This document shows positions 44,736 through 56,453 of a stretch of 64,000 nt of DNA, piece by piece. This stretch comes from Lepus europaeus (lineage: Eukaryota; Chordata; Mammalia; Lagomorpha; Leporidae): contig NC_084837.1 in assembly GCF_033115175.1 (NCBI RefSeq), forward strand, positions 12,228,266 to 12,292,265, written 5' to 3'. Numbering within the stretch: the stretch's first letter is position 1; every line of letters begins with the position of its first letter. The notes under the pieces were generated by a model that saw only the letters and a program-made list of their open reading frames with translations, was not told the DNA's origin and searched no databases. The position numbers and the translations under genes are program-made.

Positions 44736-44995
44736 GAGGGGCTGGCGTCATGGCACAGCAGATTAAACAGCCTGAAGCGCTGGCATCCATGTGAGTGCTG
44801 GTTGAAGTCTCAGCTGCTCTGTTTCCCACCCAGCTCCCTGCCATGTGCCTTAGGCTCTGCCACTCATGGGAAACCTGGGTGGAGTTCCAGGCTCCTGGCT
44901 CTGGTTGAGCCCAGCCTCGACCATTGCTGCCATTTTGGGGAGTAAGCAGAGAGTGGAAGATCTCTCGCTGCGGTTCAAATAAATAAATCTTAAAA
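44736..44995 (+). mobile_element. C-repeat SINE (sense)
   Basis: Head GGGGCTGGCGTCATGGCAC, shortened body, and AAATAAATAAATC tail. AGAACAGAG occurs on both sides (44725-44733 and 44997-45005) as a likely target duplication. Confidence 0.88.
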
Positions 44996-45005
44996 TAGAA
45001 CAGAG

Positions 45006-45411
45006 GAAATAAATGGGCACGTTGGCTCCTTGGGTTCAGCTCACAGGGGTCCACTGATAGCGCTGATCAACGAAGCCTTTGCATGTGGCACTTCTGGGTG
45101 GGGGCAGGAACACCTGTCAGCATATCCCTTCAGGAGCAGCCAGGGGTGGGAGATGGAGTCCAGAGCCGTTGTCTGGGGTGGTTTACTGGCAGAAACCATC
45201 CGTATTTTATTGTTGCTGTTTTTAAAGGGACCCTGGAAACGGAAATTTTCAAATGTGTTTTGTAACCCTGAGCATAAGGAGAGAAAACACCTTTGTGAAA
45301 TTCCCGGCATGGGATCCTTTTGACATTTCCAGGCAGCGTACCAGGGCATGCAAGCAGTGGGCGGGCTGTGGGATTCCGAGGGGCGGTCCCAGAGTGGGCG
45401 GGAGCTCGGGT

Positions 45412-45475
<64 letters not shown>

Positions 45476-48069
45476 CGTTCCTGCACGCTTTCTGCTCACC
45501 CAAGGCAGTTCAGCTAAAAAATATCGAATACAGAAAGGACGGTCCCAGACAAATGGCGTCTTCCCCACGCCGGCCACTTCCTTCCTGCAGGAACAGCTTG
45601 GGAGCGCGGCGTCTCGCGTGCACTTGTAGGTGGGCCTGAGCTGCTCCGTAGTCCGCTTCCTTCACCGTCCCGTGATGGGACTGTTCAGAAGGGGCCCCCA
45701 CCTGTGGCCCCGGAGAGCATGAGGGCTACTCCCTTGCCCAAGGAGCGCTGGGACTCCACCCCCTGCCCAGGGTCCTGTGGGAGGGAGGCAGGGCACCGAA
45801 CAGGGTTCCTGCTCGGGAGGCTGTCCCAGCGTTTCCTCCCCTCCCTCACCACCAGGCAGACCCCTGCAGTGCTCTTGAGGAAGCTGGGACACCCCAACCT
45901 TGGGGGCTCTGGGGGCCAGGAAGGGGGCAGTGTGCACTGTGGCACCCACCTTACCTTCCTGGCTGGCGGCCCCTGGGGTACTCCCTTCGGATCCTGTTCT
46001 CTCTCCAGGTGTAGACAGGAAGAAGCCTAGGAAACGACGGGGGGCCAGGCTGGCTGTGAGGAGGGAGGGAGGCGTGGACAAGCCAAGGGGCAGGCCTGTG
46101 ATGGGGCAGGGGCTGGGCTCTCCTGTCTACACAGCGGTGGGAGGATGGGCTGCGGGTAGGGCTGAGACAGGGCCTCCCACTGCTGCCTCCCTGCCAGGCA
46201 GCTTGCTCTCTGCAAGACATTTTCTGAACACAATGGGTTTCCCAGGTCTTGGGTGTAAATCGCTTGGATGGGGAGGCCAACCAACGGGAAGCATCTGGTG
46301 GGTGGGTGAGGCCGAGGCCCAGGAGTGGCCTGGACCCCGCTGAGTGTCTGCAGCATGAGTCTCTGATGCTGTCCAACTGGTTTAGAAAAGAGAGTTCAGT
46401 GTCCAGCATTTTTGTACTTTTTGTTTCAGCTCCCTTCAAAACCAAAGGCAAACGTTTTGCCCCATGGTCAGAATGACATACACACTTTTAATCTAATCTG
46501 TTTCCTTTAGAAGGCCGGCTCTTAGAAGTAGCTTGCTTTGGTAAGTTCTCCTGCAAACCTCATGACTTTCCTGGGAGACAGCCTGCTGCAGGGGTAGGCC
46601 CAGTGATAGGTGAAGGGCAGGCGCAGTACCTGTGCCTCAGCTGAGCGCCACTGATTGCAGCAACTCTAACCAGCCAGGCCTCTGGGAAGGGGCTGCCTGC
46701 TCCTGCTGCAGGAGACCTGCTGGCTGCTGAGGTCCCCAGGGGCACCTCCTGCTGGGATGTCCCAGCCTGGGAAGGCCTACCGTGAAACTGCAGCCTGCGG
46801 TGGATGGGGAGCTGCTGGCCTGCCCCTGGGACACTGCAGGCCCCCCGTGCGGAGGGTGGGTTGCCTCATAGTACGGAGTGTGTCAGGCCTGACCCCAGTA
46901 CCTGTGCCCCGAGATGGGGAATTGACATCAATAGGTTTTCTGCACCCACCTTCTGGGGCGGGAGCAGCCACAGCACTTCCTATTCCGTGGGCTGGAGGGG
47001 CTAACAGAATTCTTTCCTGTAGGCCAGATCTAGCCTGGGAGGTCCAGCTCTAATGGGTGCATGACCTGGCTGTGGGTGGGAGTTAGGGGGACATTTGACG
47101 CCGTATCATCTCTGAGATGGTTTCATACGAACAGCTTCCTGTCTCCTAGGGTTGGTGTGGAGTCAGGTGTACCGGTCCATGGTACATGCCTGCAGCTGTC
47201 TCTGCTGTGGGTAGTGCCTGCCATGGGAGTGCCTGCAGCAGGGCTTGGTCCTTGCTGGCAGGGCCCACCCAGCAGGCTCTGGGGAAGAGGCCAGGGAGAG
47301 GAAATGGAGGCAGTGGGGGAGGGGAGACACAGGAAGAGGAAGTGGGGCACACTGGTTGCTAAACCCTCTACAGAGGGGCTCCTCCTGCAGTTGCCTGGGG
47401 TGCCTGCAGGGGAGGAGGCCTGCTGACCACTGTGCCTCCCCCTCCCAGGAGGCCTGGGATGGCCTAGGAATGTGGTTGTTTCTGTAGCAGGGGAAGGGAG
47501 GGGCAGTTGAGCTTCTCTGCAAGGCTCCGCAGGCCTCCCTGGGTGCTGCCATGCCTGGTGCCCCCAAAACAGCACAAGAGGCTTTCCCATGCCGTGCCCT
47601 CCCGCTGTCCCCACATGTGCCCTGCCCGCCCTCTCCTTTGCTTTCTTTCTTTTTGTTTTCTCTTTTTTTCTTCTTTTTTGATCTAAGAACCCTTTCCCAG
47701 AAGTCTGCACTCCTCAGCAGCTTGCAAACAGACAGACTCTCCTGCCTTGAACTGGGTAGGTGGATGGACTTGGCCAGCAGGCTGCCAGCACCTGGCCATC
47801 CACCCAGTTTGTCTCTGGGTGCCCAGCTGGCCATCAGATGGGTTTTGTGGCAGGAGGTGGCACACAGGTATTTGAAGGAGGCCTCCTGTTGGCACCTGCA
47901 TAAATTCTCTGCTGAGTGTTTGTCTTCAGGGGCCGTTTACGTCTGATGTCCGAATTGCCTGTCAAACCCGTGATCAGGGAATGCCCTCCAGAAGGACGAT
48001 CTGAGTGAGCCTGGGCTCTGGAGCCCGGGCCCCTGCCCCAGGACCTCTCCTGTAAGGGCTTGGCGATCA
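45006..48069. other. Intron 1, SINE-free, with compound microsatellite
   Basis: No recognisable gene. Contains the (GT)15(GA)15 microsatellite at 45413-45472, a GC-rich stretch near 45600-46350 and a pyrimidine tract at 47638-47680. Chance ORFs to 223 codons have no domain. Confidence 0.4.
45413..45472. repeat. Compound microsatellite (GT)15(GA)15
   Basis: About 15 GT units run without interruption into about 15 GA units. Not part of a SINE. Likely polymorphic; the GA half may form H-DNA and the GT half Z-DNA. Confidence 0.93.
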
Positions 48070-49060
48070 TGAACTCCTTCTGCTTTCTTATGGTATTCTG
48101 TTACATGGGTGTTCCGGAATTATTTTGAAAGGGCCTCCGTGGAAGGATACTTGTTGGTTTTTGGCTTCTTTACAGGATAACCAGACACCTAGTCCCGTTT
48201 CGTAGGTGTGCAGCTGTGTCTATGGGCAGGTTCGGTTGCTGGGTCAGAGGGTGTGTGCATCCATAATTTTGAAAGGTATTGCCAAATTGCCCTAAAAAGT
48301 TTGCAGCAGTTTGTGTCCCCATCAGCAAAGGATGACAGAGCGTGTTTCACTGTGGCCGCACCAATCTGATGGGGGAAAAGTGTTTCCATGGGGCTTCACT
48401 TGGCTTTACCTCCTGATAGGTGGGGTTGAGCATCTTTTCAGGTGTTTGAGAGCCAGTTGAATTTCATTTTTCATGTATTTTCATTTTTCTGTCCTCTTCC
48501 TATGGAGTATTGGTTTCTTTAATTTTGGTGAGCTGTTTTGTATTGGAGATTAGTGTGATAGGTGCTGCAAACACAGGGGTTTTCTTTGTCATTTATCTTT
48601 TTGAAAATTGATTTCCTATTATTTGAAAGATGGCCTTGTGAATCTTTTACCTTTGTTTATGATGACTCTATCCATAGAGAAGTATTTTATACTTTCATGT
48701 AATCAACTGTGTCCATCTTTTCTTTTATGGTTTCTGGACTTTCGAGTCATAGAATTTCTTTCCATTTCACCCTTTGGTCCATTTTAGAATTGATTCTGGT
48801 GTGAGGTGTGCAGCATGAATGGAACCTTCCTTCCACATGCTGCCTCTGTCCTAATGCACTTACTGAGACACACCCCTCGACGTACACAGTTGCTACCGCC
48901 TGGTCTATTCTGGCTCGCCACTGTGCCCTGGTCGGTTAGCAGCTTACACGACAGTGTGCTAAATGTTTAGTGGTCTCAGTCCCCCTTCATTGTCCTTTTG
49001 CAGAATTTTTCTGGCTCCTTCTTTTTGTTATTTTACTGTGACCACATTTTAGGGTCAAGT
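48070..49060 (-). mobile_element. Old L1 ORF2 fragment (antisense)
   Basis: GTTGAGCATCTTTTCAGGTG, GGTATTGCCAAATTGCCC and TCCATTTTAGAATTGATTCTGG follow the reverse-complement order of the 3' half of L1 ORF2 as remembered. Highly diverged with many stops. Confidence 0.65.
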
Positions 49061-50600
49061 TACCCTATTCCAAAACAAAGCAAAGTACAAGCGACAGGAA
49101 CACCTGCTTTGAACAGTGTCTGGATCCAGGGTAGATCTGTGGAGACAGCCCGAGGTGGATTCCCTGGTTGAAGCATTGCCCCGAGGCTGTGTGTGGTGAT
49201 AGTCCTGTCAGCTCTTGCACGTGGGACAATGCACAGGAGTGTGTGACCAGTGCCTCTGTGTGTCCACAGCCACAGTAGTAGACAGAGCACCCTGGGGCAG
49301 GGGCGGGGACCCTGAGCTGCTTCTGGAAGATGAATGCTGCCTCTTGTGGGCCTTGGACCTGCAGCGGCTGTTCTGTCCCTGTTCTGCCCCTGCTGCCTTG
49401 CTCATCCCCCCCAGGGGCCCTGGCCACAGGTGATAACAGCTTATCTCCCCTACAGCAGGCACAGGCCTGGGCCCAGTTGTCTCCTGCTTAACCCGCACAG
49501 TAACCGAGAGTCCACTGAGATGAGGACCCCTGGTGGGGGGTAGCGCTGCATGGGGCTCCGGCAGCCCTGGCTGTGGCTTTGCCGTCACCTCCAGCCAGCC
49601 GAGTGGCTGCCCGTACCCTGCACTGCCTGTGCTCCTGGGCCTTGGTTTGTTCACTTGTTCAGTCGGCAGCTAAGAGCTTCCAGCCTGGACTCCCTGAGGC
49701 CCAGGTCATCTGTCAGCTCCTCCAGGGTTATCCGAGCACTGGCTTTTGTAGTGAGCAGCAGAGCAGCTGGAGGGCCTCCCGAGGAGTGGGAGAGGTGCAC
49801 TGTGCACCTCAGAGCCTGCATTTCCTTCCAGGCCAGCAGTTGATGGGCCCCAGTGTCTGGTGGAGCCTCCCAGGAGTGAAGAGCTTGGCCCTGGAGGTTG
49901 GGAGCTGGAGATGGCTCCAAGCTGGTGCCTGCAGATGAAGGGTGTCTGCTGACAGCGGCAGCCTGCCCTGGTGGTGGACAGCCCAGGTCAGCGCTGTGGA
50001 CGGGAGCCCAGGGAAGCTGCTTCTCCCAGGAGTCTCCTGCCCTGGCTCCGCCCCTCTGGGTCACCGCAGACACCCACGTGGATTCCCTGTGCCCACAGAG
50101 GCCTGCTCCTGTGATCCAGGACGCCCTGGTGAAGCTGTGGATCCATTGGCCTTTCTTCCCCCCTCCCCCGCGGCCTCCCTTCTCCCTGCCACAGAGGGGA
50201 GGCCTGCTAGAGCAAAGGCCTTTGTCCCTGGTCTCTGCCGGAGCTCGGGCTCAGTGCTGGGCACTGGGGAGACAGAAATGGCCTCCCTCCCCCAGACACA
50301 CATGCCGTCCACTGGGGTCAAAAACAAAAAGAACCGTGTTGGGGCTTGGCCAGGTGCTACTGGAGCCAGCAGGGCCCTGCTCGCCTTGGGGGCGGGGTGG
50401 GAGGCGGGTCACTCAAGATAATTGGGACAGGAGGTAGAGCCGCGGGCAGTGCGCGCCCTGCCCCAGTTCTGAGCCCCGGCTTCGAGCCTGCTGCATTTGC
50501 ATGTGGCTCCCGTGCAGGACTCAGGGGTGGGCTTGGGCCGGGGGCTTGGCGAGAGGCACCCTTGCTCTGCCCTCCCGGTCAGCCTCTCGGAGGGAACACG
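49061..50600. other. Intron 1, non-coding, GC-rich
   Basis: Increasingly GC-rich toward the intronic CpG island. No repeats recognised and no gene domain in the chance ORFs. Confidence 0.4.
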
Positions 50601-50639
50601 CCGTCCCGCCCGGCCTGTGGCTTGGGCAAGAGGCGTGTA

Positions 50640-51100
50640 TGGGACAGCGTGTTCCTCGATAAGATGAGGCAACCGCTGTCGGCCGCGCTGCGCGCTCGGC
50701 TGGGCGGCCGCCTCGCTGCGGCGGCGCCAGGGAACATTTATGTAACCCGGCCCGTGCGCCCCGCGCGGCCCCGCCCCGCGCCCCTGCCGCCGCCACGCCT
50801 CGGCCCACGGCTCTCCCCAGCGCCGCCCCCGCCGCCGCCGCCGGTTCGCAGCCGGGCACCCCAACCCCCGCCTGGCTCTTACTCCGCGCCCCCACAGTGG
50901 CTGGATCCTCCCCCAACCTCCCCCCGCCCGCGCCGGCTCCTCACCTGGCCTGACCTCAACCCGCTTCCGCTCACACAGTCTAAACCTCATCTTGCCGTGC
51001 GGCCCCCGCCCCGTGCACAAGTGCGCAGAGTCAAGGCCTTGACGCCCTTCCGGCCTCTGAGCGTGGGGGTCCGCTGGACCTGGAGCGGCCCGGGATGCGC
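50640..51100. promoter_or_regulatory. Intronic CpG island, possible alternative promoter
   Basis: About 460 bp dense in CpG (for example CGGCCGCGCTGCGCGCTCGG at 50680-50699) with CCCCGCCCC boxes, far from both KLF13 exons. Long overlapping ORFs on both strands reflect composition. On the minus strand CAG|GTGAGG at 50941-50949 is a good donor match. It could drive an alternative KLF13 first exon or a non-coding RNA, but no transcript evidence is available here. Confidence 0.55.
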
Positions 51101-51542
51101 CAGAAGGCAGAGCTCCTCTGGGCCTGGAATCCCAGGGATCCTGGTCCCCATCCTGAGCTGGAGTCAGCCCTCTGCTTCTGAGGGCCCTGTCGTATCTTTG
51201 TCTTCCTGTCGCGTGCCCAGCAGGGATGCGGATTTTAGTGCCTTAGAGCGGAAGGTGGGCCCCCTGCCCTCCCTGGTGGCCCCCCGCGCTTACTCAGCTC
51301 AGCCGCGCCACCCTGAGGTCAGTGCCCAGAACAGCAGTTTCCAAGGTGAAGCTGGAGGAGGCACCTGCGGCCACCTGAGACCCTTTTAGTATCAAAAGTC
51401 CGTGCACGACAATGTCATTCTTCGCCCGATTCTCCCAAAGAGTACATGGAATATTCCAGATGCTGCACAATGTGTGTGCTTGGTTAGAGGTTGCTTTCAG
51501 TTTTCATGCCTAATCCGGAAAGTATCGATAGATATAAAGCCA
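51101..51542. other. Intron 1, non-coding
   Basis: Tail of the CpG-rich zone, then AT-rich DNA. Nothing assigned. Confidence 0.35.
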
Positions 51543-51862
51543 TGGGGCCGGTGCTGTGGCGCAGCAGGTTAACGCCCTGGCCTGAAGCACCGGCATCCCA
51601 TATGTGCGCCGGTTCTAGTCCCGGCTGCTCCTCTTCTGATCCAGCTCTCTGCTATGGCCTGGGAAAGTAGTAGAAGATGGCCAAGGGCTTGGGCCTCTGC
51701 AGCCATGTGGGAGACCTGGAATAGGCTCCTGGCTTTGGATTGGCGCAGCTCCGGCCATTGCAGCCACTTGGGGAGTGAACCAGCAGATGGAAGACCTCTC
51801 TGTCTCTACCTCTCTCTGTAACTCTTTGAAATAAATAAAATAAATTAAAAAAAAAAAAAAAA
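51543..51862 (+). mobile_element. C-repeat SINE (sense), near consensus
   Basis: Complete head (GGGGCCGGTGCTGTGGCGCA), B box GGTTCTAGTCC, body, AAATAAATAAAAT, and a 17-A tail. Retained CpGs in the head suggest a fairly young copy. Confidence 0.94.
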
Positions 51863-52565
51863 GCCGAAGCTCTTTGGGCCCCTCTTGAAAGTAGGAGTGG
51901 GAGTGCCCTGGAGTCCCCTCTTTTCTCTCAGTACCCCACCCCCACTGCTCCCGGCAACCTCCTGGGTGCTGCTCACATGTCACCACTCAGCGGCTGCCCC
52001 GCCAGTGCCAGGGCTGCTCCTTGCCAGCGCAAATCAGGACTTCTGTTTGTGCACCAGGTCGTTCGTTGTTACCTCTCCTGAAATGGGCTGGGTCAGGACT
52101 GTGTCCCCGGGGCCAGGCCTTGGGTACGTGCTCAGTGAGCTCATGGCACTGCTGTTGCCCAGGGAAGCCAAGGTGTGCTGGCTGAGGGGAGAGTCAGGCT
52201 CTCCCCACCTTCCTCACCCCGGGCTGCCTGGACCAGCTGCCCCTCCCCCTCGAGGCTGCGCTTCTCCGGCCCCAGCATCACAAGATCCTTCCGTGGTGAG
52301 GCCCACTTCACCTGTTTCCCATGGTTGCAAGCAGGACTCCAAAGAGGACAGACCCCCAGCAAGGATGCGGGGCTGTTGGGGAGCGAGGGTGCTCTCAGTA
52401 TGGGATGCATCCCCATCCTTCCCTGGGGCCCAGTGGACTGGGATGCTGAGAGCCAGTGTTTCAGGAGTGGATGTGTGGGACATGCTGATCTCAGGGCTAG
52501 GGCTGCTTGTGTACAGCCCCGTGGCACCACCGTGTGGGCCCCACTGTGAGGATGAGGCAGTGCAC
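51863..52565. other. Intron 1, non-coding
   Basis: Part of a 381-codon frame (51885-53030) that runs on into an LTR repeat and has no domain. Treated as chance. Confidence 0.4.
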
Positions 52566-52569
52566 ACCT

Positions 52570-52935
52570 CTCGTGTGGCTGCTGTAACACAGGACCACAT
52601 GCTGGGGGTTCTGGAAACCAGAAGTCCAAAACCAAGGTGGTGGCAGAGTTCATTCCCCTGGGGCCTCCAAGGAGCATGCAGTCCTCGCTTCTCTCTTGAC
52701 CTCTGCCTCCAGCAACCCTTGGCAACCCTTGGCGTTCCCTGGCTTATGCTGCAGCACCCCAGTCGCTGCGTCCATCCTCAGTGGCCTCGTCTCTCTGTGT
52801 CCTCTTCTCCTGAGGGTACTTGCTGTCTCTGCCCAAGCCCCTTACCTTCGTTACACTGGGAAGAGCCTGGCTACTTCCAAGTAAGTCGCCCTCACAGGTT
52901 AGGGCTTACCTCTGCAGGGACCACATTCACCTCCA
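52570..52935 (-). mobile_element. MLT1-type MaLR LTR (antisense)
   Basis: GGCTGCTGTAACACAGGACC, GGAAACCAGAAGTCCAAAACC, CAACCCTTGGCGTTCCCTGG, GCTGCAGCACCCCAGTCGC and CTCTGCAGGGACCACATTC follow the antisense MLT1 consensus in correct order over 350 bp. Confidence 0.7.
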
Positions 52936-54130
52936 CCCATACATGGAAGAGCCGGGGTCTGAGCCTCACATGTGTGAGGACACAGGAATCCTGGGGCCGT
53001 CTAAGCTTTTACTCACTGATGGGATCTTGAGTCTCCAAGAGTGGAATCACCATGTGACAGATTCCAAGCGTTTCTGTTGATGAGATTTTATTTTTCTTGG
53101 AACTAAGTAGCAGTTTCTTCAATACTAAAGCTTCTTTGAGCATGATTTGGGATATATTAAGCTAGATATAGAATTATATTTAAATAGTCCTTCTTCTTGC
53201 CATTAAAGAAATTAGGTGACTTTTAAGAATCATAACACAGAAGAGCTTACAACCTGAAGCACCCTTCCCTTTCCCAGTCCACCCCACCCACCAGCACTTC
53301 GCTCTCTGATTTTCGTTGTCTTGGTAGTTACTGCTATAAGTGAACTGTATGACTGCGTTGCTGTTTATTAGAGTTAGGTAGTCTCTGTTCCCCGTCTGCC
53401 CTGAAATGTAAGGGTTTACATCACTTCCACCATTCCTCCCACCTCTTCCCTCATTGGTGGATGTGTTCTTATTCTAATTCTGTTGTTGATTATCCTTGTA
53501 ACTCTCACCCTCTATTACTCACTTAGGCTTTCTCCTTACACTGTGTAAGCATCTTTGTACCTTTCCATAAATACACCGTGTCTGCTGGGCTATGGGTCAG
53601 TTGTAGATGTTTTGTCTGTCAGATTGATCCTGCACACTGACAGCAAGTGCTGGGGTTTATGTGACTGACTATAGCTTGTCTGTCTGCCAAGGCTTGTGCT
53701 AGGATTACATTTCTTTCTGCCATCTCATGGGGTTGTTATGAAGGATAAATAATAGAACAGCACTTGGCTCATTTCACCCGTTGCTCATAATCATGTGGCA
53801 TTTAGTTTACTTCTAATCTGGACTGTAATTTTCTTCTGTTTTTCCTGGAGTTTCTCATTGCCTCTCTTTTTTTTTCTTGAAAACAAAGAATAGTCGTGCA
53901 TCTTCTCTGCGTTGTGGAGTTTATCCAGCGTCTTGGTTGTACTCTTTGGCACCCAGAGCTCACTTTTTTCCTGAAGCTGCCTCCCTGTGAGCACTGGTTT
54001 TTTTGCTCCCATGGTCTCTCAGGCCACTGTGTCACTGTTCACTTGTCCCTGGCTTCAGGTTTCCTCTCGTTTTGCTGGAGTATGGAAGTTGTGAACCCAG
54101 AAGGCTCTGTCCTGTCTCCAGGCATCCGGC
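52936..54130. other. Intron 1, AT-rich DNA with MIR fragment
   Basis: About 1.2 kb of AT-rich, probably old LINE-derived sequence that I cannot assign. It includes a MIR-like piece at 53700-53775. No gene. Confidence 0.4.
53700..53775 (+). mobile_element. MIR SINE fragment
   Basis: CATCTCATGGGGTTGTTATG, AAGGATAAATAATAG and AACAGCACTTGGC match the 3' half of MIR (TCATAGGGTTGTTGTGAGGA-TTAAAT...ACAGTGCCTGGC). Confidence 0.65.
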
Positions 54131-54325
54131 GTGCCCTAGGCTTGGGCCCCTGTACCCACATGAGAGACACAGAAGTTGTTCCCGGCTCCTGGCTTCAGAT
54201 TGGCCCAGCTCTGGTTGTCGCAGCCATTTGGGGAGTGAACCGGTGGAAGACCTCTCTCTCTCTCTCTCCCTCTCTCTCTCTCTCTAACACTGCCTTTCAA
54301 ATAAATAAATCTTTTTAAAAAAAGT
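54131..54325 (+). mobile_element. C-repeat SINE (sense), 5' truncated
   Basis: Only the 3' half: GGGCCCCTGTACCCACATG, body, CT tract, and AAATAAATAAATC tail. Confidence 0.88.
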
Positions 54326-55937
54326 TTTGGGACCTCCTGTTTCTCCTGGAGTTCTGACACTGCGGAAACTGGAGACAAGGGCTTCACTCACTCACCCTGC
54401 CGGCTCCCACACCACCTCTTCCCTTGTCAGTCTCCCCTTTTCTCTTTCACTGACAGATACTGGCCTTTTATTTCTTTTGTAATGTCCTCTCTTCTGTTTT
54501 TTCCTATTTTCTTAATAGATGCTCCTATTAGATGTCAAATTCCCTGGACTCTCACTTTAGCTCCTACTGCCTGTAACTGTCCAAAGGGTTTGGAAAATGG
54601 TGGCGGCTAGTTGGTTTTGAATCCCCTCCCCAGCACCCTTCTCTGCAAATATAGAACCAGTGGGGAGAGCGAGTACAGCTCCGTGTGGCCCTTGGCCTTG
54701 GCGGCCAAGGAGATGGGACACGGTGGCATTCACAGTTTCTAGAACTGTTTTTGGTTCTGTTTTTCTGGGATATTTCCTTGAGTGTATTTCTAGCTTTTTA
54801 GTGGAATTTTTGTGGGGCAACAGGATTTTCAGTTTCCAAATGCTATTTTTTGTTCCCTGAACTTCCTTTTTAATGGTATCCTGTTTGCTTTATACATCAA
54901 ATTTTGTCTGAAATCCCTCTGAGAATACTGATTAGAACTTTACATTAGCATTTCCTGCCTTCACTCCTTTTCCTCTGGAGTTGGTGGTTTTGTTGCTCTT
55001 GGCTTTTCCCTTTCGTGCTGCGGATTTCAGTGGCCGTCTGGCCATCCCTGAGCCGTCCGTCCATGTTTAAAGTGGGTGGGTGGTGTGGGTCTGCTCTGCC
55101 GGGCGTAGGTGGGCCCCACTTAAGGATCCCGAACACCCTGCTCTAGCCTGTGTGCAGTAAGGGGGGACAGGTAGCCGTGTGGCTGTCCCCAGTGCCCACA
55201 GGCTGTGTTATGGGGTGCCAGAGCCCCCCACTAGTTCTCCTTGAGCAGCTGGTGTTGCTTTTGTGGTTCACAGTTTGCCTGGGTAAATGCTGCCCTGTCC
55301 TTGCCCTGGGTAAGGGATGGGAGGAGGGGGTAGGATCTGAGCCCACCTTCACCACTGCCTGCCCGCCCGTGTTCTGCACCCCCACACAGACTGCTCCAGG
55401 CCATTGCCTTTCTCAGCCACCGTGCTCCCACCCACGACTTCTCCTGTGCTGGCTGCCACTTTCAGGCCACACAGGCCCTTGTGCGAGAGGAAGCAGCAGA
55501 CTCAGGTGCTAGAAATGGCCCAGTCTGGTGCCCTCCAGCTACAGACAAGACAGGGTCAGAGCAATGGCTGGCGCTGGAGTTCGGGAATTATCTTCCTGTC
55601 CTGTAAGGACTCCAGGGTCTGTGTGTGGGACGACCAGGCCCCCGCGGACCTGTAGATCTGGGACGGGAGCCTGCAACCCCACGGCTGGGGACAGCTGAGC
55701 CTGCACTGGGGTTGGGCCGTGTGCTTTGTGGTGTACTTCCTGGGGTGTACTGGGACCTCAGGCCCTGAGCGCTACCCACCTCGACGGCCGCTCGTGCTTC
55801 AGCACCCGAAATCACTCTCTGCTTCCACCCCAGGTGTGTGTGTGCGCGCGTGGGCATGTGCGTGTGTGCGCGGACGGCTTCGTCACGGAGCTGGCCCCGG
55901 TGAAGTGACACTGACCCTGTGCCCCTGTCGCCCACAG
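54326..55937. other. Intron 1, 3' end
   Basis: AT-rich LINE-like DNA to about 54960, then GC-richer single-copy-looking DNA up to the exon 2 acceptor, with a GT/GC alternating stretch at 55834-55870. No gene. Confidence 0.4.
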
Positions 55938-56227
55938 GTGAGCGGCCCTTCGCTTGCAGCTGGCAGGACTGCAACAAGAAGTTTGCGCGCTCGGACGAGC
56001 TGGCGCGGCACTACCGCACACACACCGGGGAGAAGAAGTTCAGCTGCCCCATCTGCGAGAAGCGCTTCATGCGCAGCGACCACCTGACGAAGCACGCGCG
56101 CCGCCACGCCAACTTCCACCCGGGCATGCTGCAGCGGCGCGGCGGGGGCTCGCGGACCGGCTCGCTCAGCGACTACAGCCGCTCGGACGCCAGCAGCCCC
56201 ACCATCAGCCCCGCCAGCTCGCCGTGA
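55938..56227 (+). CDS. KLF13: KLF13 coding exon 2 (zinc fingers 2-3 and C-terminus)
   Basis: This exon completes codon 183 and encodes residues 184-278, with the stop TGA at 56225-56227. Zinc finger 2 has C189, C194, H207 and H211. Zinc finger 3 has C219, C222, H235 and H239. The linkers are TGERP and TGEKK, as expected for the KLF/Sp DNA-binding domain. The base-contacting helix positions of fingers 2 and 3 (RSDELAR and RSDHLTK) are intact, so DNA binding should be normal. After the fingers comes a serine-rich tail ending [13 protein letters not shown], which is specific to KLF13. No frameshift or premature stop is seen. The acceptor CCCACAG at 55931-55937 is followed directly by GTGAGC, which itself resembles a splice donor. 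Confidence 0.97.
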
Positions 56228-56453
56228 GCCCGCCGGCCCGTCCTGTCCTTTTGTAACGAGAACGAAGCCGCGAACTTAGGAGAAGTCCACGAGAAAACAC
56301 TTTTCTTCACCTCAGGTGTCAAAGTCAGTTTGTTTGTTTTTTAAGAAAAAAAAAAAAAAAAAACCACAACGAAAAATTTCCAAAAATACCATTCACAAAT
56401 TGCACAACAGACGTACCCATGAAGTTGAGATTCAGTGGTGTTGAACCCCCTTT

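Larger units (their letters stand above)
14887..55937 (+). other. KLF13: KLF13 intron 1 (about 41 kb, phase 1)
   Basis: The intron begins GTCAGT at 14887 and ends CCCACAG at 55937. It splits codon 183 (glycine) in the TGERP linker between fingers 1 and 2, so joining the exons restores THTG-ERPF exactly. Its length is 41,051 nt. It holds most of the SINEs in the window, antisense L1 pieces, microsatellites and a second CpG-rich block near 50.6-51.1 kb. No other coding gene is recognisable in it on either strand. Confidence 0.95.

Noticed and set aside
50346-51389. 347-codon plus-strand frame over the intronic CpG island
   Set aside because: Composition-driven, with a competing minus-strand frame of 203 codons and no domain. 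The island itself is reported as a finding.
51885-53030. 381-codon plus-strand frame
   Set aside because: It runs into an antisense MLT1-like LTR and has no domain or plausible gene structure.
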